A stretch of DNA of 64,000 nucleotides, from positions 62,001 to 126,000 of the forward strand of contig NW_019774624.1 of NCBI RefSeq assembly GCF_001039355.2, written 5' to 3'. This document shows, piece by piece, positions 45,289 through 57,308 of the stretch. The first letter of the stretch is position 1. Each line of letters opens with the position of its first letter. A program made the translations under genes and the position numbers. This DNA is from Lingula anatina (taxonomy: Eukaryota > Brachiopoda > Lingulata > Lingulida > Lingulidae). The notes under the pieces were generated by a model. It saw only the letters and a list, made by a program, of their open reading frames with translations, was not told the origin of the DNA and made no database searches.

Positions 45289-48199
45289 TCATCGATATGT
45301 TTGTAATTGCAGCGCGAAAATCGTCAATGCCAGTGCGATTATTACATTCGACTGATCTGATTTCGTGGTAGAGCAACCGGCATTGCGTTGCACAAAGTTG
45401 GGTCTGAACCGAGTTTTCTTGTTTAATTGATCATCATTGCCATCTTTGATTACTTTTTCTTGTGTTGTTGTAAGTGTCTCTGTCGTTATTTCTGTTGACT
45501 GCAAGATAGGAGGTGTGCTAGCAGCTGATGATTCAACAAATGTTGATTGCTTTGGTGTGGTCTTTGTTGCTGTCTGTGGCGATTTTGTAGTCGCTGGATC
45601 CGGTGCCTTTTTTGTTGTGGTTGTCGTTGTCGTTGTGGTATGAAAGCGAGACATAATGCTCGGCCAAAATCCGTCTCCTGTTGTCCTTGAAACTGTTGAC
45701 GGCCTGGTTATAGCTCTCTCACTCCCCGTGATTGGTTTAGTTACTGTTGCAATTGGAACTGTAGTTCCTGACGACTGAAGACCCGTTGTGGGATCTGTGG
45801 TAGAAACGCTTTCTATGTTGTGCCAAGAGAAATCCGAGAGACGCCGGCCGTCCTCGGTGCACTGCTCCTGAACATGCGAGGAGGGCATACATCCGGCTGT
45901 TAAGGACTCGTACATGGTGTTCCCGAAACACATGAATACCTGAGCCACCGTGGCATTCATGCACATATGATAAAAGGAACAGTTTGAAGGGTGTGCTAAG
46001 AACGTAGGTTCTATCACCCCTGTGCAATTGAGAGACTCTGAGTCCGGGACTCGAACATCACCGACGCACTGATCGGAGACTTCTTCAACCGGTCCACAGA
46101 CCATCTGGGTTTGACTGAAGTAGAAACCTTCAGGGCAAACAAAGCTCGCCTTGTACCTTCCCCGGTGGCAAGCGTGGAAAACGGTGCAGCTGAAAGCGTC
46201 TGCTTGCAAGTCGTCAGCGTCAGTGCAGTTGATAGGAGGCTGTAAGGTTGACGGGAGGAGTGTTGTTGTTGTTGCTGTTGTTGTTACTGTTGTTGGGGGA
46301 GTTGTTGTAGCAGTTCTGGTTGGACCCAACGATGGCCCCTGTGCAGAGGTCGTCTCGATCCGGAGGCCATCTTGACACTCGTTTGACGTCACCTCTTCGG
46401 GTACACAAGAAGACTGTGGGACGCTGAAGTAAAAGCCAACTTGACATTCATTAACTTCTTCCAGTGCACCTTCGTAACATAAGTAAGAGATACTACAGCT
46501 GATATCATCTGGATAATATCCATTGGCTTTGCCTGTGCAGTTGAAGAGGTTTTGATTGATAGGTGGTAATTTTGTTGTCGTAAAAACTGTAGTTGGGTCA
46601 CGTAATAAAGTAGTGCCGGAAGTGCTGGATGGCAATGGAGTTCCACTTACGATGGTTGTTACTAAAGAATGAGATATTCGTTTGTCACCTTCGCACTGTC
46701 CTATTGTAAATTCTGGCGGGACGCACGTTTTTTCGCCGGCATGAAATAATTGACCTCCTTTGCATTTCACTGTATCAGTCAACCTTCCCTCTGTACAAAG
46801 ATGATAAACTTTACAGGTTATCTCATCTGGGAAAAAGTCGTCCTCCTTGTCGGCACAGTTGAAATTGTTTCTCACACCGTCCACACACTCCGAGAGGGGG
46901 ACAAGTTCTGCCACAGTGCACCCTCTTTCGCTGTCGTAGGACATTCTCTCGGGGCACACCCCTGTGCTGTGATACCGGCCTGCGAGGCAAAGATGGTAAA
47001 GAGAACAGTTGTAGTGGTCGTAGTGGTAATCGTCTGGTCGCCCCGCGCAGTTAAAAGGCGCAGCCTGGGGTGATATAGTTGTTGGTGTCGTGATGTCATC
47101 TGGTGTGACAGAATACGTAGTTATTGTTGTTGTTGTTGTTTTTGTTGTTGTCGGGACTGGCTCAGTTTTAGTTTTCTGTGTCGACGGTGTGATTCGTTCC
47201 CCTGCGCCGTTACACTCACCGTTCAGCATGTTATACGGAACGCATTGTTCGGAGTCCCCGTGGAAGTAGAACCCTTCGCTGCAGTTCAGAGTTTCGGCAA
47301 ACCTTCCTTCGAAGCACATGTGGTATGTTATACAACTCTCTGGGTCCGGGTTAAAAACTTTCACCTTGCCCGAGCAGTCGAACCCCTTGGGGGTGCCGAC
47401 CCTGACATAATCACGTGTGCATTGAGTGATCACGCTGCGTTCGTAAGGCTCACAGGTCTGTGTGATACTGTTGAAATAAAAATCTTCTTCACAGCGATCG
47501 AATGCTACAAGGGCTTGATTTCGGCACGTAAAATGGAAAATGCAGTTTGTCTCGTGCGCGTGTACACCGTCCGTTTTTTCGGCACAACTGAATGATTTTC
47601 TTGAATTATTTTGAAAGCAAACGTCATCTGCGTATTCCCATGGTACGCATGTGTGCTGTTCCTCGTTGAAGTACAAGCCGGCTGGGCAAGTTGTGTTCAT
47701 GATTAGCGTGTCCTGCGCGCACATGTACACGTATTGGCATGACGCCGGCTCTGGGTACATCCCCTCTGTACGACCCTCGCACGAGAAGAAGAAAGCACAC
47801 GAGTCCGGGAGTTGCATCAACAGCAGGATGACAACGCCTGATATCAAGAGAGATTAATAGTAACTTTAAGTGAATAATTTTCGATGAAAGCAAGACGCTT
47901 TTAGAGCATAATATCTACAACACATATTGGCTGCAATACATTGATATAAAAGATGATCCATTCACTTCCGGCTTACAATCATTCAAATCAGAGTATTTCT
48001 GTTTGAAACAGGTTTTCATAGTCTCTACATGACAACATTTTTTACTTCAAGATTAAAGCACGTAGCGTTTGACTTTTGTTATTTATTCTCTAAGTCAAGA
48101 ACAACTGTTTTATTTCTATAAAAGGTATATTTTATCAATTTTCTTACCTGTACGCCAAAAAGCGACACTCCTCATTCTCTGCTTTATTCTAGTTGCCAT
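45289..48199 (-). CDS. Mucin-like protein with eight CBM14 chitin-binding domains
   Basis: Two coding exons: 48148-48199 (ATG, 52 nt) and 45289-47837, joined across a 310-bp GT-AG intron in frame to give 866 residues. A signal peptide (GVVILLLMQLPDSCA) precedes eight peritrophin-A/ChtBD2 modules, each with six cysteines spaced about 13-5-10-12-10: residues 37-91, 102-157, 172-226, 281-335, 345-399, 451-505, 555-608 and 622-677. Thr/Ser-rich linkers separate modules 3/4, 5/6 and 6/7. A 189-residue Thr-rich tail ends in VIIALALTIFALQL then QTYR, like a GPI-anchor signal or short membrane anchor. Family members bind chitin in gut linings, cuticle or shell matrix; the tissue here is unknown. The large frame reads open a little 5' of 47837, but without an ATG; the acceptor there explains that. 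Confidence 0.9.
47838..48147 (-). other. Intron 1 of the CBM14 gene
   Basis: The minus strand reads CGTACAG|GTAAGAA at the donor and ATATCAG|GCGTTG at the acceptor. Splicing restores a Gly codon and links an ATG-led, basic leader (MATRIKQRMRSVAFWR) to the hydrophobic signal-peptide core. Confidence 0.85.
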
Positions 48200-51091
48200 T
48201 TGGGAAATATTCACGGCTCGCTTTGCCAACTACCAAAAATGAAACAAGTATTGTAAATCCATTTAGAATTCCTTTCAATAGTGCTTTGTGTGCAAGCCAC
48301 TAGACACTGTACAAAAATGTCAAACTTATGGCCGTACACTGTTAATTAATTCACTTTCTCATATAAAACTGTATAAATTCTTGAGCAATTCGTAGCAATT
48401 GAATAAGAATAAGAAGCACTCCAGTGTCATAACAGCACCACTCATATATACGCATGATAAGGCCTGTCATCCAATTTATTTTCAAAAGAATCACTTGAAG
48501 TAAATTTAATGTATGCGTGAACATCCATTAAAATGCCGTTATGTCCAAGTGCAAGGCTTTTCAGTAACACCCCGTTTAAGTCAATTGAAATTTTGCGGAA
48601 TGATTGCTGTCATAAAAAGCTGCAATTTAACTGTATTGAAAACAAGTATTATCAGCGATAAACGCGGCTGTCTTCGGTACACCACAGAGGATGTCATGCT
48701 TTGATGCGATCATTTCTTTTCATGGCACCTTTTATGAGTTAGAACTAGTTTTGCATAAATCACCGTCTAAATTCCGCGATGATGACGTTAAGATAAGAAT
48801 TCGCGCCTCACTGTTATTATATGAATTTTAAGAATAATCCCGTTTTTGCGGCGTCTTGGTGACTCTCTTACAGTCGTTTTAATGTGATGGAATACGCCCC
48901 TCCCTGCCTCCTGCCACAGCCTGGCACTGGAATATGGTTATGGCTTTTTTTTTTCATTAAGCGTTTTAATTGGAACCAACAATGATTCTTACCCCCCTCC
49001 CCTTGAAAAGATAAACTCAGCGAATGATAACAATAATCAGTAAAGCAACAAGTGATCATTTGCTCGTTATTTGTAAAACTATGGACACAAAAGATACTCA
49101 TTAGAAAAACTGCAATACAAAACATTGTAATTGGGTATAGCGATAACGACTCTTCAGTGCAGAACCTTCAGAGGTTGCATTTGCAATCAATGAGTTCAAA
49201 TTCCCAATACGAAATTTTAAAGAAACGTAAAACTAATGTGTCTTTGCTGTCTTGATTATGTCCACCTCATACATCCTGAACTACAGTTCCCAAAGGCTAT
49301 GGAATTACAACTTGAGTAAACTACGGGAGTATAGCCTTTTACGTGAAGAAGCAGTTTTTTTTCCGTTTAACGAAACTGCCTATCAAATTAGGTTTCTTGT
49401 TAAAAATAGCGGGATTTGCGTATCAATAGATAGGTTATAGGTGAATGAAAAGGATTTTTGCTTCATTATGAAAAAACCCTGTGGGAAAATTTGCTGGGCT
49501 TAATAACGTAATTAACACCAGAATCATTAGTTAGATGCAAGTAATTGATATGATACGTTCTGGGCTTATATAAGATGCAGGCGTCATTGCTTTTAAATTC
49601 AAAGCCTCCTCTTTGTTCTATGACAGGCCATATATTTTAATCAACATGACAAAGAAACTTTACATCGTATTGCCATTTGATATCGTATTAATGGTGTGTT
49701 TTTTTTCCACCGTGACATTTCAAGGTACGAGAAAACCATCTCCAGGGATCATCTCAAACGTTTGCAGCGATTTACCAAATTTGGTTTCTTAAAAATTCCT
49801 GCCTCGATGGCTTGGGTCCAATTTTATTTTGTAGAATATGTCAGTTGTTCCATAAGATTTACCGAATAATCATATAACAACTAAAATGCTTATTTAGTAG
49901 AATGAACAATGACTTCATTATTATTCTTCACGTGGAGAGAGCAGTCTGTCCAAGTTGTTTGGAAACGTGACTTATTATTCTGCACATGTAGGAGAATGTT
50001 TTAAAAATATGTAATTTTTGTCATCATGCTGGTTAATATACCTGTACATCGATTATGTGAGTCATTGACATCCTCCCCTTCTGTCATTCAACCTTCCGTA
50101 AAGACGGAAACATGTCACTCGAGCTGTGTTACGGTGAGGACTCTTTTGAACAAAATCATTTTAATTTTCAAAAAAAAAAAAAAAAAAAAAAAAAAAACGA
50201 AATGTTACTAATACTAAAAATGTTATTTGATAGTTCTGAAAATTATGGTGAATTGAAACCAGAAAGATAATTTTGTGAGTTGCCAAAATGAGAAGTCGTG
50301 GGAATTGAAATATTCGAAGGTGTTTGAAATTTGTGAGCAATGGCCGTATGTATTTTAGTCATGACTTGCGAATGTGACATCATTAAATCATTGAAATGAC
50401 ACTGTCTTATGCTGCCAGCAGTTTAAATTGAAACATATAATACTTGTGCCAAGAATCAAAAGAGCATTATCTACGTTTTGGATCGTTTATATTAGATATA
50501 CTTCCCTTGCTCTAAATATTCTTCCCCTACTCTTACGCCTTCTAACCTTTACGGTGATTGCCAACCACAGATTGGGAATATTTTTTTAGAAAAAGAAAAA
50601 GTGTTTAGTACTTGTTGATACCTTACAGACCCCAAAATGCGTTCTTGCGACTAGCACGTCTCTTTTCATCTTACCTCCATTCAGTGTCATAACATCATTT
50701 TGGCACCAATGCCGCTCTCTTGCCAGACTCTCCGCTGCACCAGATATGAAGTATTGTCTATTTTTTCTTTAAGGTAAAATACTCCAATAACCAAATAGAT
50801 CAACCGAAGTTATCTCCTTAAACATGTCATCCGCTTAACTTCGTGCAATCCTTTGGCTGTTACAGAGTAATAACATCGTTATGGGAAGTGTATGCTAATT
50901 AATGGGCAAAGGAGGGGAAGACTTTAATGGCATATTTTAACTGCGTCAAAACCACCGCTATCTTTCACGCTTCTTTCTCTTACATGTATTTATATAGGAA
51001 TTTTCGACCTTATTTTATTTATTTGTTTGTTTGTTTGTTTGTTTATTGCCAAACATATAACAGTGGATTATTTGAAGTAAAAAAAATCTAA
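48200..51091. other. Intergenic, upstream of the CBM14 gene
   Basis: The 5' flank of the minus-strand CBM14 gene; I see no clear TATA box. No other gene recognised. A 26-base A-run lies near 50171-50196 and a (TTTG)n tract near 51021-51045. Confidence 0.65.
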
Positions 51092-51382
51092 ACTAGAAAA
51101 GCACTCCGAGAGCGCAGACCCCCGCCAAGGCAGCAAAGTCTCCATCCAATGCCGTTTCACCCTTAAATTTTCGATATTTTTGATTATTGAGTATTGATTG
51201 ATTATTGATCCAGATCACCACCAAAAACTAATCATCTCTTCCTTGGCCCCACTTCTGACAGTTCCTGTAAATTTCATCAAAATCGGTCCATAACTTTTTG
51301 GGTTATGTTGATGACAAACAAACAAACAGACAAACAGACAGACAAACAGGGGTGAAAACATAACTTCCTTGGCGGAGGTAAT
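51092..51382. mobile_element. LINE/SINE-tail-like interspersed repeat
   Basis: The stretch begins CTCCGAGAGCGCAGACCCCC, contains ATCAAAATCGGTCCATAAC and a (GACAAACA)-type tract, and ends CTTCCTTGGCGGAGG. The ends are mutually inverted (CCGCCAAGG and CCTTGGCGG). The phrase pattern resembles a repeat I know from many marine animal genomes, probably the 3' end of an RTE-like LINE or a derived short element. The family name is not certain, and no reverse transcriptase is present. Confidence 0.6.
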
Positions 51383-52892
51383 GAAGCAGAAGCCACACGT
51401 GCTATTTCATGGACTTCAGAACGCGAAGTCTTAAGGGATATTTCCTTAGTAGTCACTGCACCCGATAGTCTGAGGTAATTGTGTCAAATTTACGAATTGT
51501 TAAGCTGGTTCTTTAGTTTGAAATTTTCTTTTAATCAGTTAATAAATATTTATAACCACTCCAGTCACTTTCTCATCTTGCATAGAACTCTCGTGTCAAA
51601 CCACAGGGGTGATTTTAAAATTTCATTTGTGGTTTTATAAATTAGCGGCTAAGCTTGAGTGCGCAAAACTGATTCTTTTAAAACATGATGACGAAAGTTT
51701 AGTATAGTTTAGAATATCTTTGCATAACAAGATAAAAACACAACCTGAGTGCTAAATATAGTATTTGGCACATGGATGCTTCTATGACTGGGCTACAGTT
51801 AAAATCTTATGTCCCCTCTGTGCACAACAATGTCAAAGATTGACCCAATCTTTGTGAAGGCCCTGTCGACTTCTCTTCAGCCTTCAGTGTACATGAAAAA
51901 AAAACTTCCATTTCAATCGCAAGAAGAACCTCATGAGCGAATAGGGCCTATATAAAAACCACAATTATTCTCAAACGATGCTTCGCATATCTGCTTCAAC
52001 TGTACATTGCATTTGTTGAGAAGCTGTCATCGCAACCGTAGTTAACTTATCTAACACAATCTGATGAATTTTTCCCTGTTGACAAAAAGGGTGAATTGGC
52101 AAAGATTTAAAAGTTATAAAGATTTTAAAATTCCATGCAATAGCTTATCATGACACTTTCCTTCACTTATCTTGACTGACAGGTTACCATGACGCTACCT
52201 CCAAGTGCCCATTCACTTGCACACAATAAAAAAACTACATGAAATGCCAAGTTCATTTCTCCAATTTTCCTCATGCATAAAGGTGTTTTGAATGTTTCCT
52301 AATGTATACCGTAGAAAAATTAAATGGTATTTGCTTTTATTATCAAAACAGGAAAAACACCGATAATTTAATGGTGGGATTTGGTAGGACCTATGCAAAA
52401 TAAACATTTATGTATTCGATTTCTGATAATTCTTCTGCGTTATTAACTTCAACTGTTGTGATGTTTATCGTGATACAAGGTTCTTGGACTTAACATGGCT
52501 AACAATGTTGTGTAGTCCGAGTAATTACTGAGGTTTTTATTCTGCATTTACCTGGATTATATTGACCAAATACGGAGACATTATCCAGAGAAATGGGAAA
52601 ACCGATTTGAAACAGAGGATGTTAGAAAAAATTCGATTTCCTTAATTTTTCAAGACAAGGATATAGGAATTTTTTCAACAGATATCTTTTGAACAATTAT
52701 CTCTCGGAACTGAAACGTCAAAATTTGTAGAAAAGCTTCTTGTCTCGTTTGGCGTCTGTTAATGCATTTGGGTACATGTAGCCCCCAGGGGCATAACAAA
52801 AAATGTAATTAGAACCTTTCTGATTTCAACATGAACATACATACAATTGAAATACAATTGAAGTCCAAAAAAAAAAAGCACTTCCAAATATA

Positions 52893-54552
52893 CAGACTTG
52901 ACATTTAATATGGAATATTTTTTTCCAAATCATTTTTCATCAGTTTTTTCCTATTTTGCAGACTGATAAATGAAAATAAGGATTGAAATCGTGTTTTAAT
53001 AACTTTTAATTATCTCTTTGATGTCATTGTGACATCAGTTCATTAATGGAATTCGCCAGAGAAGCAAACAAAAACACATTGCCTATTATATGTCATATGA
53101 CAACCATCAAAAGGGATATTTTGGACCTCCATATTTTCCAAATGATTGTCTGTAAAAGAGTTAAACGTTCCACAAAGGACCCTCATGTCAGTGTCTAGTC
53201 ACAGTAACGGTCGCTGTTACGCCTGACTTCTTCTGGCTGTTACCAGAGCTCTCAAGTGACAAGGCATTCCTTGGGATAGGTTTTTAAAGTTCAATCTGGA
53301 ATAACATTCCAGGCATCGGTCAAATACTGCCCAATTTGGTCCAGTTTTGTTGTAGGACATATAGGCCATTGATTCGGAGAGTAATGGCCTACCCACATAT
53401 TGTCTATGTGGTTCAAATAGGGCGATTTTGATGACCAAGGTAGCTGCTCATTCCCTTGGTTCTGTAAGTAAACTGCTATTAAAAGTGCTCTGTGTGAACC
53501 GGCAATCTCACCGTGCAACCTAAAATTGTTGCTAAGTTGTACCCTATCAAATGATAGCCAACTGGTTCCCATATTTTTTCTTTTTTTGATCTGGTTCGGG
53601 TTTTCGTCGATGACTACCATTGGTGTTTTGGCACCAATGTGGTATCCTCTCCAAATACTGCCGCTGTTAATGACCTTAGTCACTTTAGACGCGCCACACG
53701 CTTCGTCGTTGGCCTCTTCTGGATGTCTGTAAACTCTGTTTTGACTGTTGAGCGGTACAGGTGAAATCTGACCTCAATAAAGAAAGCCACGAGATTTCAC
53801 TGTTCAACCCAGAAACAGCCAAGGTCCCCAATTCAATAGAGAAACATACAACGATGTTTTGCTGTTTACAGTGGGTTCCTCGGAGGTCGTCTGGTATTCT
53901 AACCTGCTAAAACCAGTTTGGTGTTCGCTAAGGGCCTTGAAAATGCGTTTTGGTGGTAATTTACCCCTCATTCTGAACAGACTTGGTGGTTTTTGTTTAG
54001 TTGCAACAGCATATCCCGAAAGACAGTGGGCCCTGTTCCCTGTTGGTAAGATTCCAATACATTGGGTGTGGCCTCTGTGTAGGTACATCAGTCTGGGCAT
54101 TACTCTTTAAAACTGTGGGGACCGTTTCGTTTGGCGCAATTACCTGTCTGTCAATGCCTGCCTTTTCCCCTTAATTCTGCCACAGATAAACAAAATTTTA
54201 AAGCGCTGTATAGCTCATTTTACACACTACAAACCCGACCACTTGCATGCACAATTTCATATTCTTCTATGCAGTAGTTGCCGACATATGAATACTTTTT
54301 TGACAGAACCATGCTTTGCCAAAGCCAAGCTTTGACCTGCCCAAACGAGCACTACCCAATTAAATCACTGCACATTACATAATTCAGCAGCGCAACAAAC
54401 CTGGTAATCAGTTAATTGGTAGCGACACACCTGATTACACATTTCTCCATTCACATATCTTATATGAGATCGGAGTTTGTGAAAAAAAAAAACGCTTTTT
54501 TACCTAGGCATACATTCGAAACTGAAATATTCCATATTAAATGTCAAGTCTG
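52893..54552 (-). mobile_element. Tc1/mariner-type DNA transposon, complete but inactive
   Basis: Perfect 28-bp terminal inverted repeats lie at 52893-52920 and 54525-54552, beginning CAGACTTGAC, and are flanked by TA on both sides (52891-52892 and 54553-54554), the standard Tc1 target duplication. The length is 1,660 bp, usual for Tc1. It contains a broken transposase on the minus strand. Intact ends with a decayed gene suggest either mobilisation in trans or conservation by chance. Confidence 0.9.
53217..54100 (-). pseudogene. Tc1-type transposase relic, frameshifted
   Basis: Fragments in several frames recall Tc1 transposase. FHLYRSTVKTEF is near 53760 and VYRHPEEANDE near 53715, followed by KTPMVVIDENPNQ, QLPWSSKSPYLNHIDNMW, and finally LSQGMPCHLRALVTARR near 53230. 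Compared with the family motif LPWPAKSPDLNPIEHLW, the catalytic Glu is replaced by Asp. The QDNARPH stretch reads LSNNFRLHG, so its catalytic Asp is lost. Several frameshifts separate the fragments. Not functional. Confidence 0.85.
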
Positions 54553-56884
54553 TATATTGTGTCGGTTTTGAAGCGTATGCCGTCTCCTGTTGTACATCAA
54601 AGGAGAGCGAAGGAAAGTTACCATCAGTATTCTGAAACTTAGGGTGTGCGAACCTGGTGTACATTATGTGTGCGCCAGGAGCGCTCTAGATTTTGATGAC
54701 ACGCCACTGAGTATTGCCAATTTAAACAAAACAGTATAACTTTGATTTAAGTGCACACTTTATCTCATTTTATAGAAAAGTTTTATATTCACGCCAGGAC
54801 GTAAACGCTTATGAATATCTGAATGCTCCAGAGTATTTGTTATTCTGCGGTAAATCCATATTTTTGTTGTGTCAGGTACCTCTGCTATTACACAGATGGG
54901 ATGCATTGAAAAAATACACTTTCCTTCAGCACGGTAGTCTGAAGACGGTTTGTGTTAAAACGATGCTGAAGGCGGACCTGGCTGCCCAGGTTATGCACAC
55001 ATGTTTGTCATTAAGATATATCTGACAAAACTCGATCACTGCCCAAATACATTATCCCAAAGTTCATCTTCTTCTTGCTGGATCCGATTATTCATTAGCC
55101 TCATGGATGAGCGATAACTAGTAGGTAAAAAAAAGAGCACTTATGTTTGATATCTAAATACGTTGCCAGCTTTTGATCCCTGCACAAACAGATCGTTCTC
55201 GTTCTGTGACTTTTTCTGGCATATCAGGTTGTTCATTAGTTTTTCAAATTACTCGATAAATAGTCGGTCTTAGTGCATTAATGAGAAGAACGCTCTAAGG
55301 AAAGCAGACTTTTCACCGGTGTGTTATTTTCAAAAACATAAATCATTGTTTTTGTATGGAGGCGCATTCACCCACCCATCAGAACTGTTCTTAATTAAAA
55401 CAGCCTATTAAAATTTTGTGTTTGAATGGAAAGGATATCTAAATTTACGACTAAGATAAAAATTTGAGCCATCAAGGATCATCAAAGGGCGAAAGGGCGA
55501 TCATCTTCTGGAATCATCCTTAGCGGAGTAGCCTGAAAAACTTTATTACTTTTCTTTTTTTTTCAAATGGCAGCGCAACATAGTTTTTTTTATTCTAAGA
55601 CAAAGCTGTCTTGTTAGACACTGATATATTAAAATGCAAACAGTTCTAAATTTAACCGACATTCGAAAAAACTATTTTGTGTCCCTTTTGCTGCAAGGTA
55701 GACTCGGGGCTTAATTGCATTTAACACAACCTGATGCCCACTCCAAACTTGCTTCATAAAACCGGTGCAGTCTTCTATGCGTGCATCTTACAGTATATTA
55801 TCGAGAGAGAGAACGGCACCCAAGATGTGTCGCGTTTCTTGATCTACAAACAAGTTGATATGATGCCTAAAAGATTCCTCGAATAAACCGAGTTCAGGTC
55901 CTCGTTTAATAGAAATAAGATCCATGTGATGCTCATTAGAGAGAAGAACTGAGAATCTTTGTGAAAAAAACGTGAATCTGCGAGGTAAGAAATGCGGTTG
56001 ACCAAAGCACGTGTTGTTATTTCTGCACAAATGAGATCTAAAATAATAACATGGCACATCATGTCACACTTAAGTTGATGCAGTTTTTGCAAGCGTTGGG
56101 CAAAATTATCTTTGCGTATTCAATCTCACGAAGACTTTATAGTGGGTCCTTACTTCATTTGGCCCGATAAACCAACAAAATGATTATGACAGGAACCACT
56201 CCAAATTATGTACAATAACAGTTGATCGCCCTTTGCAAACTTGCTAAAAAGCATTCAAAATTTATACATCGATACTTTGATAACTGGTTCGTGAAACTCA
56301 AGCATTTTATCCTAAAGTAATAGCCATTTTAGAAACCTGAGACGGCCGAAGACCTTTGTCGATCTCTCAAGCTAATTGATTTTGTTGTATATTGAAAAGG
56401 TGGAATGAATCTGAAGTAGAGAAAAACATTAGTTGATTGGAACAGCGACCTCTTCATTATAAAAAACGCAAAATGTGTAGAGGTCAAAGTTAGGTCGTTT
56501 TACTGTTTGTGAGTCTCACGGAAGAAGAGGTATCAGGCGTACTTTTTAGTGTTGTTCTATTCATAACTATATTTACTTCCATGATAGGCCTATTCAATTT
56601 CCAAATAAAATGATTTATAAACACCGATGAAAAACATCAGAAGAACCAACAGTGTGCAATTTAGTTAAGTGTGAATGCTTCCACCAATTACCTTTTGTCC
56701 TTTTTAATCTAATGCCGAAGAAATTGGACACAGTTTTGCTTCTCCCTCGTGTGTATTATGTTGTCAATTGGAAATGAAATGTCGCCGAGATTATTTACAC
56801 CACCGGGCGTGCACCCGAGGCCAAAGATAGTTCAATGTATTGGTGAGCCAATCTGCAATCTTCTATTCTTTCCCTCTTTTAACC

Positions 56885-56889
<5 letters not shown>

Positions 56890-56928
<39 letters not shown>

Positions 56929-57237
56929 GAGGCAGTGTAAAAAATGGTAATACCATCCCATCTAGGGTTTTGGAAGTCGGTATTGGTTTGTTTAATATTA
57001 GATAAATAGATAAAAAATCCACTACAAATAGGACACATCAGGGTCGCATTAACCGTATTTCCTACACTTGACGCATGCGAAATCAAAGTGAAATCATATT
57101 CGTCCATTTGAAAGACTGATGTTTAAGATATATGAAAATAAAATTAAATACTTTCTCCATTTGCTTATCAGAGCCCATGGGCTAGAGATTGTTTTCATGG
57201 TCGGCATTGCACATGTTACATTCCCTTTTTTAAATAA

Positions 57238-57305
<68 letters not shown>
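56890..57305. repeat. (CT)n and (TA)n microsatellites
   Basis: (CT)n at 56890-56924 and (TA)n at 57243-57305, separated by about 320 bp of plain sequence. Confidence 0.95.

Positions 57306-57308
<3 letters not shown>

Noticed and set aside
45437-47595. Plus-strand open frames across the CBM14 gene
   Set aside because: Shadow frames of Thr-rich linkers and cysteine modules on the minus strand; no splice or start context and no known family.
53859-54110. Plus-strand 83-codon frame inside the Tc1 element
   Set aside because: It is antisense to the transposase relic; the minus strand carries the recognisable motifs.
55788-56092. Overlapping minus-strand frames of 82-89 codons
   Set aside because: Two frames open at once, no family similarity, no acceptor-donor or poly(A) context.
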